34,579 nucleotides of DNA, from positions 1 through 34,579 of the forward strand of contig CAAGIW010000071.1 in the NCBI GenBank assembly GCA_900770025.1, given 5' to 3'. This DNA is from an uncultured Prevotella sp. Lineage in GTDB: Bacteria > Bacteroidota > Bacteroidia > Bacteroidales > Bacteroidaceae. The notes under the pieces were generated by a model. The model was not told the DNA's origin, did not search any database, and saw only the letters and a program-made list of their open reading frames with translations. Shown here piece after piece: positions 8,480 through 17,447 of the stretch (the stretch's first letter is position 1; each line of letters opens with the position of its first letter). Position numbers and translations under genes: made by a program.

Positions 8480-9250
8480 TCATCTTATAATACCCCTTTT
8501 GGAACTCTCGATAAATGAGCAGATATATTCTATTTCCTTGATGTCCTTGTATTTCTCACGGGCTTCTTCAACACCCTCCCTGATGATTCCTTTGGAATAG
8601 ATGATTCTGTAGGCATCATGGATGGCATCAATGGTTTCGTTGCTGAAGCCCCTGCGCCTCAAGCCGATGATGTTGATGCCGCAATAACGGGTGGGCTCCT
8701 TGCCTGCAATGATGTAGGGCGGAATGTCTTGACTGAAACGGCAGCCTCCCTGAATCATCACATATCCTCCGATGCGGCAAAACTGGTGGCAAAGCACGGT
8801 GGAACTGATAATGGCATTGTCGTCGATGACCACCTCGCCTGCTATCTTGGTAGAGTTGCCTATAATGATGCCGTTGTTCACCACGCAGTCATGGGCAATG
8901 TGTGTGTTCTCCATAATCAGGTTGTTGGAACCGACGGTGGTGCTTGTCTTGCTGGCAGTGCCCCTGCTGATGGTGATAGACTCCCTGAAACTGTTGTTGT
9001 TGCCGATGATGCACAGCGTGTCTTCGCCTTGGTATTTCAGATCCTGAGGCTTGGTGCTGATGCTTCCACCGGGGAAAAACTCGTTGTTGTCTCCTATGCG
9101 TGCGCCACAGTGTACGGTAACGCTGTTGTAGAACTTGTTGTTATTGCCAATGACAACATCTTTGTCTATTACACAGAAAGGACCAATGATGTTATTGTCG
9201 CCTAATTTCGCGTCGGCTGATACGACAGCCAGTGGATGAATCTGATTCAT
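8480..9250 (-). CDS. lpxA: Acyl-ACP-UDP-N-acetylglucosamine O-acyltransferase
   Basis: LpxA carries out the first step of lipid A synthesis, 3-O-acylation of UDP-GlcNAc from acyl-ACP in the cytoplasm. At 256 aa it is close to the usual 255-265. The N-terminal two thirds are hexapeptide repeats of a left-handed beta helix (many [IV]G-D/N-N turns). The motif NTHIAHDC contains the expected catalytic His. The C-terminal helical part begins around RRRGFSNETIDAIHDAYR. The stop of lpxC-fabZ lies five bases upstream, so the two are tightly coupled. Confidence 0.96.
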   Translation of the reverse strand: MNQIHPLAVVSADAKLGDNNIIGPFCVIDKDVVIGNNNKFYNSVTVHCGARIGDNNEFFPGGSISTKPQDLKYQGEDTLCIIGNNNSFRESITISRGTASKTSTTVGSNNLIMENTHIAHDCVVNNGIIIGNSTKIAGEVVIDDNAIISSTVLCHQFCRIGGYVMIQGGCRFSQDIPPYIIAGKEPTRYCGINIIGLRRRGFSNETIDAIHDAYRIIYSKGIIREGVEEAREKYKDIKEIEYICSFIESSKRGIIR

Positions 9251-9255
9251 AAAAC

Positions 9256-10641
9256 TTACTTGTTTTTTACAATTTGAGCAGTAAAGGTCGCTTCGCTAAC
9301 CACATGGTCGCCTACGAACATGTAACCCTTCATCGAAGATATGCCGTGGCGAACAGGCGCCAGCAAATCCACCTTGAATATAAGAGTGTCGCCGGGTACC
9401 ACCTTTTGGCGGAACTTCACCTCATCGATACGCAGGAAATAGGTGGACCATTTTTCTGGTTCCTCTACCGTATTCAGTACCAGCAGACCTCCGCATTGTG
9501 CCATGGCTTCTATCTGCAACACACCAGGCATCACGGGTTCTTGTGGGAAATGTCCTTGGAAGAATGGCTCATTGCTGGTGACATTCTTGATACCTACGAT
9601 ACTGTTTGCCCCCAAGGCAATAACTTTGTCCACCAACTGCATGGGGTATCTGTGCGGCAACAGTTCGCGGATGCGGTTCACATCCATGATGGCGGGCTCA
9701 TTGGGATCATAAACGGGTACCTGAATCTCGTGCTTGCGAATCTCTTTTCTCAACAGGCGCGCAAACTTGTTGTTGATGGAGTGCCCCGGACGTGTGGCGA
9801 TTATCCTGCCCTTGATGGGCTTGCCGATGAGAGCCATGTCGCCAATCACATCCAACAGTTTGTGGCGTGTGCACTCGTTTTCCCATACAATCGGCTTGTG
9901 CTGGATATAACCCAGTTCTGAGGCCACGCGGTGTTCCACCTGAAGCATGTCGGCCAGCTTGTCCAACTCCTCTTGCGATATTTGTCTTTCGTATATCACA
10001 ATGGCGTTGTCCATATCTCCACCCTTAATCAGGTTGGCTTTCAGCAGGGGAGCAATGTCTCTGACAAACACGAAAGTGCGTGCCGGAGCTATTTCCGAAG
10101 AGAAATCCTCCACCTTGTCGAGGGTTGCAAACTGGCTGTTGATGAATTTGGAATTGAAAGAACACATTGCAGTGAGGCTGAACTCCTCATCCGGAAGAAT
10201 GGTGATACAGGACCCCGTCTCTTCGTCTTTTACTTCAATCTTCTTGCGGATGACATACCAGTCTTTGGGAGCCTTCTGCTCTTCCTTGCCTATCTCATTG
10301 ATTTTATTGACATATTGGATGGCACTACCATCGAGGATGGGGAACTCAGGACCGTTTACTTGGATAAGACAGTTGTCAATCCCTAAGGCGTAGAGTGCTG
10401 CCAATCCATGCTCTACGGTAGATACTCTGGCATCACCCTTTGCCAAAACGGTACCTCTTTGGGTGTCTATCACATTTTCCGCAACTGCGTCAATAACAGG
10501 CATCCCTTCCAAATCAATGCGTTGAATCTTGTATCCGGTATTTTCCGGTGCAGGATTGAAGGTTACAGTGAGGCTCAAACCTGTGTGCAATCCTTTCCCG
10601 CAGAGAGAGAAACTCCCTTTTAGTGTGCATTGTTTCATCAT
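9256..10641 (-). CDS. lpxC-fabZ: Bifunctional UDP-3-O-acyl-GlcNAc deacetylase / 3-hydroxyacyl-ACP dehydratase
   Basis: This is a natural fusion known in Bacteroidota. Residues 1 to about 310 are LpxC, the zinc deacetylase that commits the pathway to lipid A. It shows VEHGLAAL with a zinc-binding His, ARTFVF, and HKLLDVIGD with zinc-binding His and Asp, followed by RPGHS. Residues about 315-461 are FabZ, with LLPHRYPMQLVD, GHFPQEPVMPGV (active-site His) and EAMAQ (active-site Glu). Total length 461 aa fits the two domains. The frame starts with two adjacent Met codons (10641 or 10638). Six bases separate it from lpxD upstream. Confidence 0.96.
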   Translation of the reverse strand: MMKQCTLKGSFSLCGKGLHTGLSLTVTFNPAPENTGYKIQRIDLEGMPVIDAVAENVIDTQRGTVLAKGDARVSTVEHGLAALYALGIDNCLIQVNGPEFPILDGSAIQYVNKINEIGKEEQKAPKDWYVIRKKIEVKDEETGSCITILPDEEFSLTAMCSFNSKFINSQFATLDKVEDFSSEIAPARTFVFVRDIAPLLKANLIKGGDMDNAIVIYERQISQEELDKLADMLQVEHRVASELGYIQHKPIVWENECTRHKLLDVIGDMALIGKPIKGRIIATRPGHSINNKFARLLRKEIRKHEIQVPVYDPNEPAIMDVNRIRELLPHRYPMQLVDKVIALGANSIVGIKNVTSNEPFFQGHFPQEPVMPGVLQIEAMAQCGGLLVLNTVEEPEKWSTYFLRIDEVKFRQKVVPGDTLIFKVDLLAPVRHGISSMKGYMFVGDHVVSEATFTAQIVKNK

Positions 10642-10646
10642 AATCG

Positions 10647-11681
10647 TTATTTTGTATTACTCAGCTTGTCCACCTTGTCAGACAGTTCAGCGAGTTGTTT
10701 ATATATTTCTGGTAATCTTCTGAATATAGCTTGCGACTTGAAATAGGCCTTTGGCTCCATGGGGGGAGTTCCTATCAGCGTTTCGTTACCTTTGATATTG
10801 CCCGGCACTCCCGACTGTGCTCCCAAATTGGTCTTGTCGCCAATCCGTATGTGACCGGCCAGACCCACCTGTCCGCCAAACATACACCATGAACCAATCT
10901 TTGTGCTGCCTGCCACGCCCACTTGAGCCGACATAACTGTGTTTTCTCCCACTTCCACGTTGTGGGCTATCTGTATCAGATTGTCCAACTTGACACCCTT
11001 GTGAATGATGGTGCTACCCATGGTGGAACGGTCAATGCAGGTGTTGGCTCCGATCTCGACATTGTCTTCAATGACTACGTTGCCTATCTGCGGAATTTTG
11101 TCGTAACCCTCTGTGCTGGGAGCAAAACCGAAACCATCAGCTCCGATTACCGTTCCAGCGTGTATGGTGACACCGTTGCCCAAGACGCATCCTTGGTAAA
11201 CCGTGACATTGGGATATAGGATGCAATGGCTTCCTATTTTAACATTGTCGCCAACTACAGTGTGAGGATAGATTTGTGTGTTAGCCTCAATGGTGGTATT
11301 GTCACCTACCACTGCAAACGCACCGATATACACCCCCTCGCCGATAACTGCGGATTCTGATACGGATGCCTTGGGGTCTATTCCTGTCTTCTTCGAAAGT
11401 GAGGCGGCATACAGTTGCAACAGTTTTGCCACACACTCATACGCATTATCCACCCTTATCAATGTGGCCTTAGTCTCTCTTTCGAGCTGAAAGTCTTTAT
11501 TTATTAGTACGATAGTTGACTCTGTCTCGTATAGGTAATTAGCGTATTTGGGATTGGATAAAAAAGAAATGGCGCCCGCTCTGCCTTCTTCTATCTTAGC
11601 AAAGGTGCACACCGAAGCATTTTCATCTCCTTCGATTTTACCTCCTATGAAGTCTGCAATCTGTTTTGCTGTGAAATTCAT
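10647..11681 (-). CDS. lpxD: UDP-3-O-(3-hydroxyacyl)glucosamine N-acyltransferase
   Basis: LpxD is the third step of lipid A synthesis, N-acylation of UDP-3-O-acyl-glucosamine. It is 344 aa from the ATG at 11681; a longer frame reading from an upstream TTG is less likely. The N-terminal domain (to about residue 100) binds the uridine part, followed by a long hexapeptide-repeat beta helix. QIAHNVEVGENTVMSAQVG contains the expected catalytic His. The C-terminus is helical (FRRLPEIYKQLAELSDKVDKL). It is the first gene of the lpxD, lpxC-fabZ, lpxA, miaA, PBP set, with a promoter element at 11713-11720. Confidence 0.95.
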   Translation of the reverse strand: MNFTAKQIADFIGGKIEGDENASVCTFAKIEEGRAGAISFLSNPKYANYLYETESTIVLINKDFQLERETKATLIRVDNAYECVAKLLQLYAASLSKKTGIDPKASVSESAVIGEGVYIGAFAVVGDNTTIEANTQIYPHTVVGDNVKIGSHCILYPNVTVYQGCVLGNGVTIHAGTVIGADGFGFAPSTEGYDKIPQIGNVVIEDNVEIGANTCIDRSTMGSTIIHKGVKLDNLIQIAHNVEVGENTVMSAQVGVAGSTKIGSWCMFGGQVGLAGHIRIGDKTNLGAQSGVPGNIKGNETLIGTPPMEPKAYFKSQAIFRRLPEIYKQLAELSDKVDKLSNTK

Positions 11682-11712
11682 GTGGAACAAATGAAAAATA
11701 ATTATTATGTTG

Positions 11713-11720
11713 CAAATATA
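11713..11720 (-). promoter_or_regulatory. -7 element for the lpx operon
   Basis: Read on the minus strand this is TATATTTG, matching TAnnTTTG. The expected start of transcription near 11706 gives a leader of about 25 nt to the lpxD ATG. No good TTTG lies 20 bp upstream, so the -33 part is weak or absent. Confidence 0.55.
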
Positions 11721-11767
11721 GCAATATTTTTGATTAAAGGAGTTTGAAATGGTAATATTTTGTTCTT

Positions 11768-12601
11768 TTATTCAAAACAGCGGTATTTTTCCAATTCAAT
11801 ACTCATCTCTTTTTGCAACTCTTGCGCCTTTTTTCCGGCTGCTTCAGCATAGTCTTCGCCGTTGCTGGCGTATATGATGCCTCTTGAACTGTTGACCAGC
11901 AGGCCACAGTCATGGATCATGCCGTACTTGCACACCTCTTGCAGGCTGCCGCCCTGCGCACCCACGCCAGGAACCAGCAGGAAGTGGTTGGGAACAACTG
12001 CTCTTATTTCTTTGAAGAAGCTTCCTTGAGTGGCTCCCACCACGTACATGATGTTGGTGTCGTTACCCCAAATACAGCATTTTTTCAGCACTTTTTCAAA
12101 CAGACGTTCGCCTTTTTCATCGCATGTGAATTGGAAGTCCATGCTGCCTTTGTTGCTGGTAAGAGCCAGTACGATGCTCCATTTTCCTGCATATTTCAGG
12201 AAGGGGGTGATACTGTCCTCACCCATGTAAGGAGCGATGGTAAGTGCATCCACATCGTATTCCTCGAAAAAGGTTTTGGCATACATGGAAGAGGTGTTGC
12301 CGATATCGCCCCTTTTTGCATCCGCAATAATGAAAAGGTCTGGATAGTTGGTATGCAGGTATTTGATAGTCTTTTCAAAAGAAATCATGCCTTTGATGCC
12401 ATAGGCTTCGTAAAAGGCCAGATTCGGCTTGTATGCCACACTGTAGGGAGCGGTGGCGTCAATGATGGCTTTGTTGAACTCAAATATGGCGTCTTCTTTG
12501 CCTTTAATGTGTTCAGGCATCTTGTTGATATCAGGATCAAGTCCCACACACAGGAATGACTTCTTTGTCTGTATCTGTTCAATAAGTTGTTGTCTGTTCA
12601 T
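11768..12601 (-). CDS. pyrF: Orotidine 5'-phosphate decarboxylase
   Basis: PyrF converts OMP to UMP, the last step of de novo pyrimidine synthesis. At 277 aa it belongs to the longer type-2 subfamily. The active-site motif DAKRGDIGNT (D94, K96, D99) is intact, with the N-terminal FLCVGLDPD and the phosphate-binding LVPGVGAQGG and NSSRGI. The ATG at 12601 follows the prfA stop by 19 bp. It is the last gene of the phoH-to-pyrF operon. I see no convincing hairpin between its stop and the lpxD promoter. Confidence 0.96.
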   Translation of the reverse strand: MNRQQLIEQIQTKKSFLCVGLDPDINKMPEHIKGKEDAIFEFNKAIIDATAPYSVAYKPNLAFYEAYGIKGMISFEKTIKYLHTNYPDLFIIADAKRGDIGNTSSMYAKTFFEEYDVDALTIAPYMGEDSITPFLKYAGKWSIVLALTSNKGSMDFQFTCDEKGERLFEKVLKKCCIWGNDTNIMYVVGATQGSFFKEIRAVVPNHFLLVPGVGAQGGSLQEVCKYGMIHDCGLLVNSSRGIIYASNGEDYAEAAGKKAQELQKEMSIELEKYRCFE

Positions 12602-12620
12602 GTCGTTCGTTATTATTCGG

Positions 12621-13733
12621 TTACAATTCTGCTTCTTTCATCCTGTCGGCGTTCTCTGCTACGGTCAGAGCATCAATGAGCTCTTGGATATTGCCGCCTA
12701 AAAACCCTTGCAAATCATGCGATGTAAAACCGATGCGATGATCGGTCACACGCCCCTGTGGGAAGTTGTATGTCCTGATTTTGGCACTCCTGTCTCCTGT
12801 AGATACCAATGACTTCCTGCGACTTGCAATGTCGTCAACATATTTCTGGTGTTCGCGGTCATATATGAATGTCCTTAGTCTTGACAATGCTCTTTCCTTG
12901 TTCTTGGGCTGATCTCGGGTTTCCGTACATTCGATAAGAATCTCTTCGGTCTCTCCGGTATTGGGATTCTTCCAGTTGTATCTTAATCGTACTCCTGATT
13001 CTACTTTGTTCACGTTCTGTCCGCCAGCACCGGAACTTCTGAATGTGTCCCATCTTATTTCACCTTCATTGATGGACACTTCAAACTTGTCAGCCTCGGG
13101 CAGCACTGCCACGGTGGCGGCACTGGTGTGCATTCGTCCTTGTGTTTCTGTGGCCGGAACGCGTTGCACCCGATGCACCCCTGATTCGTATTTCAGTGTG
13201 CCATACACATTGTCTCCGCTAATGGCAAAATCAATTTCCTTGTATCCACCCACAGCGCCTTCATTCATACATGTAATGGAAAGGCTCCAGTTCTTGCTGT
13301 CACAGAACTTCTTGTACATTTGAAACAAATCCCCGGCAAAGAGGGCAGCTTCGTCGCCTCCAGTGCCTGCTCTGATTTCCATTTGCACGTTTTTTGCATC
13401 TTCCGGGTCCTTGGGCACCAAGGCGATTTTTATTTCCTCTTCTATCTTAGGTCTCAGTTCTTCGTTGATGGCCAGTTCTTCCCTTGCCATCTCTTTCATT
13501 TCAGGGTCGCTCTCGTTTGTCAGAATATCCTTTGCCTCTTTGATGGAATTTAGACAATAGATGTATTTCTTCTTGGCTTCCATGATATCACCGAGTTCCT
13601 TATACTCCCGGGTCAACTTGACGTAACGCTCTTGATCTGCTATCACTGACGGGTCTGTTATCAGTGTGGAAACCTCTTCATATCTACTTTCCAGTCCTTC
13701 CAGTTTAATGAGTATGCTGTTGCTTTCTGTCAT
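12621..13733 (-). CDS. prfA: Peptide chain release factor 1
   Basis: RF1 reads UAA and UAG stop codons and triggers peptide release. It is 370 aa from the ATG at 13733 (MTESNSILIK); the frame stays open further upstream, but those residues are unlike the family and overlap the purM end. The codon-recognition tripeptide PAT is seen in RVPATETQGRMHTSAATVA, and the catalytic GGQ at 237-239 in SSGAGGQNVNKVESGVRLRY. It lies between purM (74-bp gap) and pyrF (19-bp gap) in one transcript. Confidence 0.96.
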   Translation of the reverse strand: MTESNSILIKLEGLESRYEEVSTLITDPSVIADQERYVKLTREYKELGDIMEAKKKYIYCLNSIKEAKDILTNESDPEMKEMAREELAINEELRPKIEEEIKIALVPKDPEDAKNVQMEIRAGTGGDEAALFAGDLFQMYKKFCDSKNWSLSITCMNEGAVGGYKEIDFAISGDNVYGTLKYESGVHRVQRVPATETQGRMHTSAATVAVLPEADKFEVSINEGEIRWDTFRSSGAGGQNVNKVESGVRLRYNWKNPNTGETEEILIECTETRDQPKNKERALSRLRTFIYDREHQKYVDDIASRRKSLVSTGDRSAKIRTYNFPQGRVTDHRIGFTSHDLQGFLGGNIQELIDALTVAENADRMKEAEL

Positions 13734-13807
13734 CTGTATGTATAGGTTGTTTTGTTCTGCGGGTACGCATGTCCGTATGCCTGGTGGCACCTGGCAACAG
13801 TCTGTAT

Positions 13808-14977
13808 TCAATATACAAACGTACCGTATTCACTATGGATGGTCAAACTCTTCTTCCCTTCTTCAATCCGGCCGATTATCTGGGCATCGATATTGAACTG
13901 CTTGCTGATGGCAATGACCTCTTCTGCCTTTTCCGGCGAAACGTATATTTCCATTCTGTGTCCCATGTTGAACACCTTGTACATCTCTTGCCATTCTGTC
14001 TTGCTCTGTTCTTGAATGGCCTTGAACAATGGCGGAATGGGAAACATGTTGTCTTTTATCACCTTGCAGTTGTCGTTTACAAAATGCAACACTTTGGTTT
14101 GGGCTCCACCAGTGCAGTGCACCATTCCATGTATGTCTTTTCTCATCTGTGACAGCAGCACCTTGATGACAGGGGCATAGGTTCGGGTGGGGGAGAGTAC
14201 AAGCTTGCCGGCATTTATAGGGGCTTGTTCTACACTGTCGTTCAGTTTGTATTTGCCGCAATATACCAGATCTTGCGGCACTGCGCTGTCAAAACTTTCC
14301 GGATACTTTTCAGCCAGATATTTGTGGAACATGTCATGGCGGGCGCTGGTGAGTCCGTTGCTACCCATACCGCCATTGTAGGCATCCTCATAAGTGGCTT
14401 GGCCAAAGGAAGCCAATCCCACAATCACATCCCCTGGGCGAATGTTGGCATTGTCAATCACATCGCTCCTTTTCATTCTGCAGGTTACGGTAGAGTCAAC
14501 GATGATGGTACGTACTAAATCGCCCACATCGGCAGTCTCTCCACCTGTGGAATAGATACCAATGCCCAAATCCCTCAGTCTTCCCAGAATTTCGTCAGTG
14601 CCATTGATGATAGCCGAAATCACCTCGCCGGGAACAAGATTCTTGTTTCTTCCTATAGTGCTTGACACCAAAATGTTGTCAACGGCACCCACACAGAGCA
14701 GATCGTCCGTGTTCATAATGAGGGCATCTTGTGCTATGCCTTTCCATACACTCAGGTCACCTGTTTCTTTCCAATATATGTAGGCCAAAGAAGATTTGGT
14801 TCCGGCACCGTCTGCATGCATGATATTGCAATACTCGGGATCGCCTCCCAGTATGTCTGGTATGATTTTGCAGAATGCTTGTGGAAATATTCCCTTGTCG
14901 ATGTTCTTGATGGCATTGTGCACATCTTCTTTGGCTGCACTTACGCCACGCATCATATAACGGTTGTTATTAGCCAT
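13808..14977 (-). CDS. purM: Phosphoribosylformylglycinamidine cyclo-ligase (PurM/AIR synthetase family)
   Basis: The expected reaction is ATP-dependent closure of FGAM to AIR in purine synthesis. The protein is 389 aa, somewhat longer than the E. coli enzyme (about 345). The AIRS-type fold is suggested by HADGAGTKSSLAY, MNTDDLLCVGA, GGETADVGDLV and, near the C-terminus, FNMGHRMEIYV. The divergent sequence is what I expect of the Bacteroidota version. The operon also holds purC. It is 16 bp downstream of aroE. Confidence 0.88.
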   Translation of the reverse strand: MANNNRYMMRGVSAAKEDVHNAIKNIDKGIFPQAFCKIIPDILGGDPEYCNIMHADGAGTKSSLAYIYWKETGDLSVWKGIAQDALIMNTDDLLCVGAVDNILVSSTIGRNKNLVPGEVISAIINGTDEILGRLRDLGIGIYSTGGETADVGDLVRTIIVDSTVTCRMKRSDVIDNANIRPGDVIVGLASFGQATYEDAYNGGMGSNGLTSARHDMFHKYLAEKYPESFDSAVPQDLVYCGKYKLNDSVEQAPINAGKLVLSPTRTYAPVIKVLLSQMRKDIHGMVHCTGGAQTKVLHFVNDNCKVIKDNMFPIPPLFKAIQEQSKTEWQEMYKVFNMGHRMEIYVSPEKAEEVIAISKQFNIDAQIIGRIEEGKKSLTIHSEYGTFVY

Positions 14978-14993
14978 ATTGTTTCTTTATAGG

Positions 14994-15752
14994 TTATAAA
15001 TCATATTTTTCTTTTCCATGCCAAAACTCCCAACTGGCAAAAGCCTGCAACAACAGCATCTCCAGTCCGTTTTTCGTTGAAGCACCTTTTTCCTCTCCTT
15101 TCTTCATAAACAAGGTTTTGTCGGGATTGTAAATCAAGTCATAGAGAATGGTATGGCTGTCCATGTATTCGTAGGGCAGTTCCGGGCACTCGTTGGTGTG
15201 AGGGAACATGCCACAAGGCGTACAGTTGACAATCACATTGTATTCCTTGATGATTTCAGGGGTGATGTCTTTGTATTGTATCGTATTAGGCCTTTGATAC
15301 CTGCTTACAAAGATGGTCTCAAGTCCTAATGATTTCAGTCCATAATCCACTGCCTTAGAAGCTCCTCCTGTGCCTAAAATCAAAGCCTTTTGATGATATT
15401 TTTCCAGCATGGGCTCTATGCTTTTCGTAAAACCAATGACATCGGAATTATAACCCTTGAGGATGAGGTTGCTTTCCTCGTGCACCACGCGAATCACGTT
15501 CACGGCACCTATCGCTATTGCTTCCGGTGAAATGGTGTCCAGATATGAGATTACTTTCTGCTTGTATGGGATGGTGACATTCAGTCCTCTGATATTGGGA
15601 TTGGAATCCAATATCTCGGGAAGCTTGTCAATGCTTTTAATCTCGTAGTTCTCGTAAACAGCATCAATATTCTCGTCCTTGAACTTCTGATTGAAGTAGT
15701 TAATGGAGAACGAGTGTCCTAACGGATAACCTATGAGGCCATATTTTTCCAT
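14994..15752 (-). CDS. aroE: Shikimate dehydrogenase
   Basis: AroE reduces 3-dehydroshikimate to shikimate with NADPH in aromatic amino acid synthesis. At 252 aa it is slightly short but complete. Substrate-binding serines lie in GHSFS (S14, S16), the catalytic Lys is K64 in NVTIPYK, and D104 is in YNSD. The nucleotide-binding glycine loop is LGTGGASKA, and NGLEMLLLQA contains the conserved Gln. It starts 10 bp after the menG/ubiE stop. Confidence 0.94.
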   Translation of the reverse strand: MEKYGLIGYPLGHSFSINYFNQKFKDENIDAVYENYEIKSIDKLPEILDSNPNIRGLNVTIPYKQKVISYLDTISPEAIAIGAVNVIRVVHEESNLILKGYNSDVIGFTKSIEPMLEKYHQKALILGTGGASKAVDYGLKSLGLETIFVSRYQRPNTIQYKDITPEIIKEYNVIVNCTPCGMFPHTNECPELPYEYMDSHTILYDLIYNPDKTLFMKKGEEKGASTKNGLEMLLLQAFASWEFWHGKEKYDL

Positions 15753-15762
15753 ACAGATTCAA

Positions 15763-16497
15763 TTATTTTGTTGCGAAATACATTGTGCAAATGCCAAAGG
15801 TCAAACGTTTGAATGATGCCTTGCTAAAGCCTGCCTGATAAAACAGGTTCACTATCTCTTCTCCTTGTGGAAAGGCGTCAATCGTTGCCGTAAGATATGC
15901 ATAGGCATTGGGGTCTTTGGACACCAGTTTGCCGTATATGGGTAAAAAAGTATGCGAGTAGAATCTGAATAACGATCTCATTATAGGATGCTTAGGCGTG
16001 CTCAGTTCAAGAATACATGCGTGTCCTCCGTTCTTGAGCACTCTGCAGATTTCTTTCAACCCCTTTTCCAGATTCTCAAAGTTTCTGATGGCGAAAGCCG
16101 TTGTCACAGCATCAAACTGGTTGTCGGGCAAAGTGAGGTCCATGCAGTCCTCTTTGGCAAAAGAGATAAGGTGCTCCATCTGCAACTGCTTTACCTTCTG
16201 TTTACCGATATTCATCATTTCTGTACTGAAGTCTGTACAGAGCATACTTTTGGGTTGCAGGATTTTTGCAGCCATGATTGCAAAATCACCGGTGCCAGTA
16301 GCAATGTCTAACATTGTTTGTGGCTTATATGGCTTTAATTGGTTGATTGCAATCTTTCGCCATCGTTTGTCAATATTCCATGACAAACGATGGTTCAGGG
16401 TATCATAAGAATGGGCTATACTGTCGAACATCTGTTCCACCTGTTCGCCTTTTCTGCCATCCTCGTGATATGGCTTTATCTTCTCCTGCTCAAACAT
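15763..16497 (-). CDS. menG: Demethylmenaquinone (ubiquinone/menaquinone) C-methyltransferase
   Basis: This SAM-dependent methyltransferase makes menaquinone from demethylmenaquinone; the family is also called UbiE. It is 244 aa. Motif I is LDIATGTGDFA, followed by TDFSTEMM and the family signature TTAFAIRNFENLEKGLKEICRVLKNGG in the middle. Menaquinone is the expected quinone in an anaerobic Bacteroidota. The start codon shares one base with the purC stop (TGATG), indicating translational coupling. Confidence 0.93.
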   Translation of the reverse strand: MFEQEKIKPYHEDGRKGEQVEQMFDSIAHSYDTLNHRLSWNIDKRWRKIAINQLKPYKPQTMLDIATGTGDFAIMAAKILQPKSMLCTDFSTEMMNIGKQKVKQLQMEHLISFAKEDCMDLTLPDNQFDAVTTAFAIRNFENLEKGLKEICRVLKNGGHACILELSTPKHPIMRSLFRFYSHTFLPIYGKLVSKDPNAYAYLTATIDAFPQGEEIVNLFYQAGFSKASFKRLTFGICTMYFATK

Positions 16498-17447
16498 CAG
16501 TTCAATGTGGCTAAATAATCAGTGATGTTTTTCTCGATGCGGGTGGCAATGTCTTCGCTGGTTATTTCCTTGCTGAACTTCTCTCCGGTAATATGCTCGT
16601 AAAGTTCGATGTAGCGTTCACTTACACTTTCAGCATACTCATCGGTGATTTCGGGCATAGTTTGTCCGGGCTCGTTCATGAAGTTGTGCTCAATCAGCCA
16701 CTGGCGCACAAATTCTTTCGACAGTTGGCGCTGTGGAAGTCCTTGGGCCAACTTTTCTTCGTAGCCGTCAGCATAGAAATACCTGCTTGAATCTGGAGTG
16801 TGTATCTCGTCAATCAGATATACTTTGCCGTCTCTCTTGCCGAATTCATATTTTGTGTCCACCAGGATAAGTCCTTGTGCGGCTGCAATCTCTTGTCCTC
16901 TCTGGAAGAGTTTTCTGGTGTAGTCTTCCATGATGGCATAATCTTCTGCCGATACGATATTTTGGGCAATGATTTCTTCTTTGGAGATGTTCATGTCATG
17001 TCCCTCATCGGCTTTTGTTGTGGGAGTGATGATGGGCTCTGGAAAACGTTCGTTTTCTCTCATCCCGTCGGGCAACTTTACTCCGCATATCTCTCTGCAT
17101 CCCTTTTGGTATTCACGCCATGCAGAACCGGTGAGAATGGAACGGATAATCATTTCCACCCTGAATCCCTCGCATTTGAGTCCTACAGTAACCATAGGAT
17201 CGGGGGTTGCCAACTTCCAGTTGGGACAAATGTCGGTGGTTGCATCCAGAAATTTTGCTGCAATCTGGTTAAGCACCTGTCCCTTGAAGGGGATGCCTTT
17301 GGGCAATACCACATCAAATGCAGAGATTCTGTCTGTGGCAATCATCACCATCAGGTCGTCATTGATGTTGTACACATCACGTACCTTTCCATGATACACG
17401 CTCTTTTGACCGTTGAAATGAAAATCAGTTGTCGTTAATGCTTTCAT
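16497..17447 (-). CDS. purC: SAICAR synthase (phosphoribosylaminoimidazole-succinocarboxamide synthase)
   Basis: PurC joins CAIR and aspartate with ATP in purine synthesis. It is 316 aa from the ATG at 17447 (MKALTTTDF), the longer form rather than the roughly 237-aa E. coli type. Motifs seen: YHGKVRDVY near the N-terminus, TDRISAFDVV, CEGFRVEMIIRSILTGSAW, and the C-terminal LVDTKYEFGK with IDEIHTPDSSRY. The 5' end overlaps the phoH 3' end by 23 bp, so it is within the same transcript. Confidence 0.95.
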   Translation of the reverse strand: MKALTTTDFHFNGQKSVYHGKVRDVYNINDDLMVMIATDRISAFDVVLPKGIPFKGQVLNQIAAKFLDATTDICPNWKLATPDPMVTVGLKCEGFRVEMIIRSILTGSAWREYQKGCREICGVKLPDGMRENERFPEPIITPTTKADEGHDMNISKEEIIAQNIVSAEDYAIMEDYTRKLFQRGQEIAAAQGLILVDTKYEFGKRDGKVYLIDEIHTPDSSRYFYADGYEEKLAQGLPQRQLSKEFVRQWLIEHNFMNEPGQTMPEITDEYAESVSERYIELYEHITGEKFSKEITSEDIATRIEKNITDYLATLN